Positions 5,574 through 5,727 of a DNA stretch of 5,727 bases are shown here, in pieces. The DNA is from an uncultured Bacteroidota bacterium (lineage in GTDB: Bacteria > Bacteroidota > Bacteroidia > Flavobacteriales > Flavobacteriaceae): positions 1-5,727 of the forward strand of contig CAISUR010000307.1 in NCBI GenBank assembly GCA_903888655.1, in the 5' to 3' direction. The position numbers were made by a program, and so were the translations under genes. The notes under the pieces were generated by a model. It saw only the letters and a list, made by a program, of their open reading frames with translations. It searched no databases and was not told where the DNA came from. How positions within the stretch are numbered: the stretch's first letter is position 1; each line of letters starts with the position of its first letter.

Positions 5574-5656
5574 CTACTACCTAATAACTACTACCTACAA
5601 CCTACCACCTACAACCTACTACCCACAACCCACAACCCACCACCTACCACCTAATT
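5566..5656. repeat. Heptamer tandem array, consensus CCTACNA (minus TNGTAGG), thirteen units (91 bp)
   Basis: Thirteen degenerate 7-bp units start at 5566 and every 7 bp to 5650. Variants include CCTACTA, CCTACAA, CCTACCA and CCCACAA, so most variation falls at positions 3 and 6, with the units otherwise nearly fixed. The phase is kept without indels. On the minus strand the units contain TAG and close all three frames. The array fills the gap between the end of one minus-strand gene (TAA-equivalent at 5661-5659) and the orphan sorting-domain remnant, overlapping the latter's first codons. A looser continuation (5657-5670) merges into coding-like sequence. Confidence 0.93.
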
Positions 5657-5675
5657 CCTTACTCCTTCACCACCT

Positions 5676-5727
5676 TCACAATCTTTTCGCTTGCGTCCGC
5701 TCTACCCCGTCTTTATATTTTATGCAA
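5676..5727 (-). CDS. 3' end of a gene with T9SS sorting-domain-like C-terminus, probably frameshifted near the stop
   Basis: On the minus strand the open frame entering the window reads CIKYKDGVERTQAKRL and stops at TGA (5678-5676). This resembles the final strands of a T9SS type A sorting domain (IKYKDG turn followed by a basic end). In another frame, just past this point, the sequence reads KIVKVVKE and then TAA (5661-5659), a very typical sorting-domain terminus. Inserting one base into the four-base T run at 5684-5687 (A run on the coding strand) would join them as IKYKDGVERTQA followed by KKIVKVVKE. I infer a one-base deletion, either a real mutation or a sequencing error. The gene body lies outside the window, so the cargo is unknown. 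Confidence 0.5.
   Translation of the reverse strand, partial: CIKYKDGVERTQAKRL

Overview
The window looks like a chromosomal segment of a member of the Bacteroidota, most likely Flavobacterium or a close relative. The evidence is an AT-rich composition, start codons with A-rich leaders instead of clear Shine-Dalgarno sites, TANNTTTG promoter-type motifs, type IX secretion (T9SS) sorting-domain remnants, and a gene order (ribH, mutL, two rhomboids, a membrane-anchored EEP phosphatase) that I remember from flavobacterial genomes but could not check here.

Layout, left to right. The 3' end of lumazine synthase ribH (1-105) is closed by a rho-independent terminator (125-162). A 540-bp non-coding stretch follows. 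It holds a REPIN/MITE-like inverted repeat (178-310), a hairpin element of a kind I associate with flavobacterial intergenic DNA (413-474), a promoter-like pair of motifs (574-590) and a small heptamer array ending just before mutL. Then comes a tight three-gene run: mutL (648-2501), rhomboid protease 1 (2498-3259, 4-bp ATGA overlap) and rhomboid protease 2 with a DUF6576-type tail (3261-4124, 1-bp gap). A 77-bp array of eleven 7-bp units and a short octamer array separate this run from an EEP-family membrane-anchored hydrolase (4269-5315). The right end (5316-5727) has no intact gene on the plus strand. On the minus strand it holds the 3' end of a gene with a T9SS sorting-domain-like C-terminus, apparently frameshifted close to its stop, then a 91-bp heptamer array, then an orphan T9SS sorting-domain end with no gene body.

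Functionally, the overlapping spacing suggests that mutL and the rhomboids are co-transcribed and translationally coupled. This is probably historical rather than pathway linkage, since mismatch repair and intramembrane proteolysis share no known step. The MutL appears to lack all the endonuclease signature motifs in its C-terminal domain.

The most intriguing non-genic signal is that three unrelated heptamer sequences, all with the same 7-nt period, occupy three separate intergenic gaps. On the strand of the neighbouring gene or remnant, each array places stop codons in all three frames.
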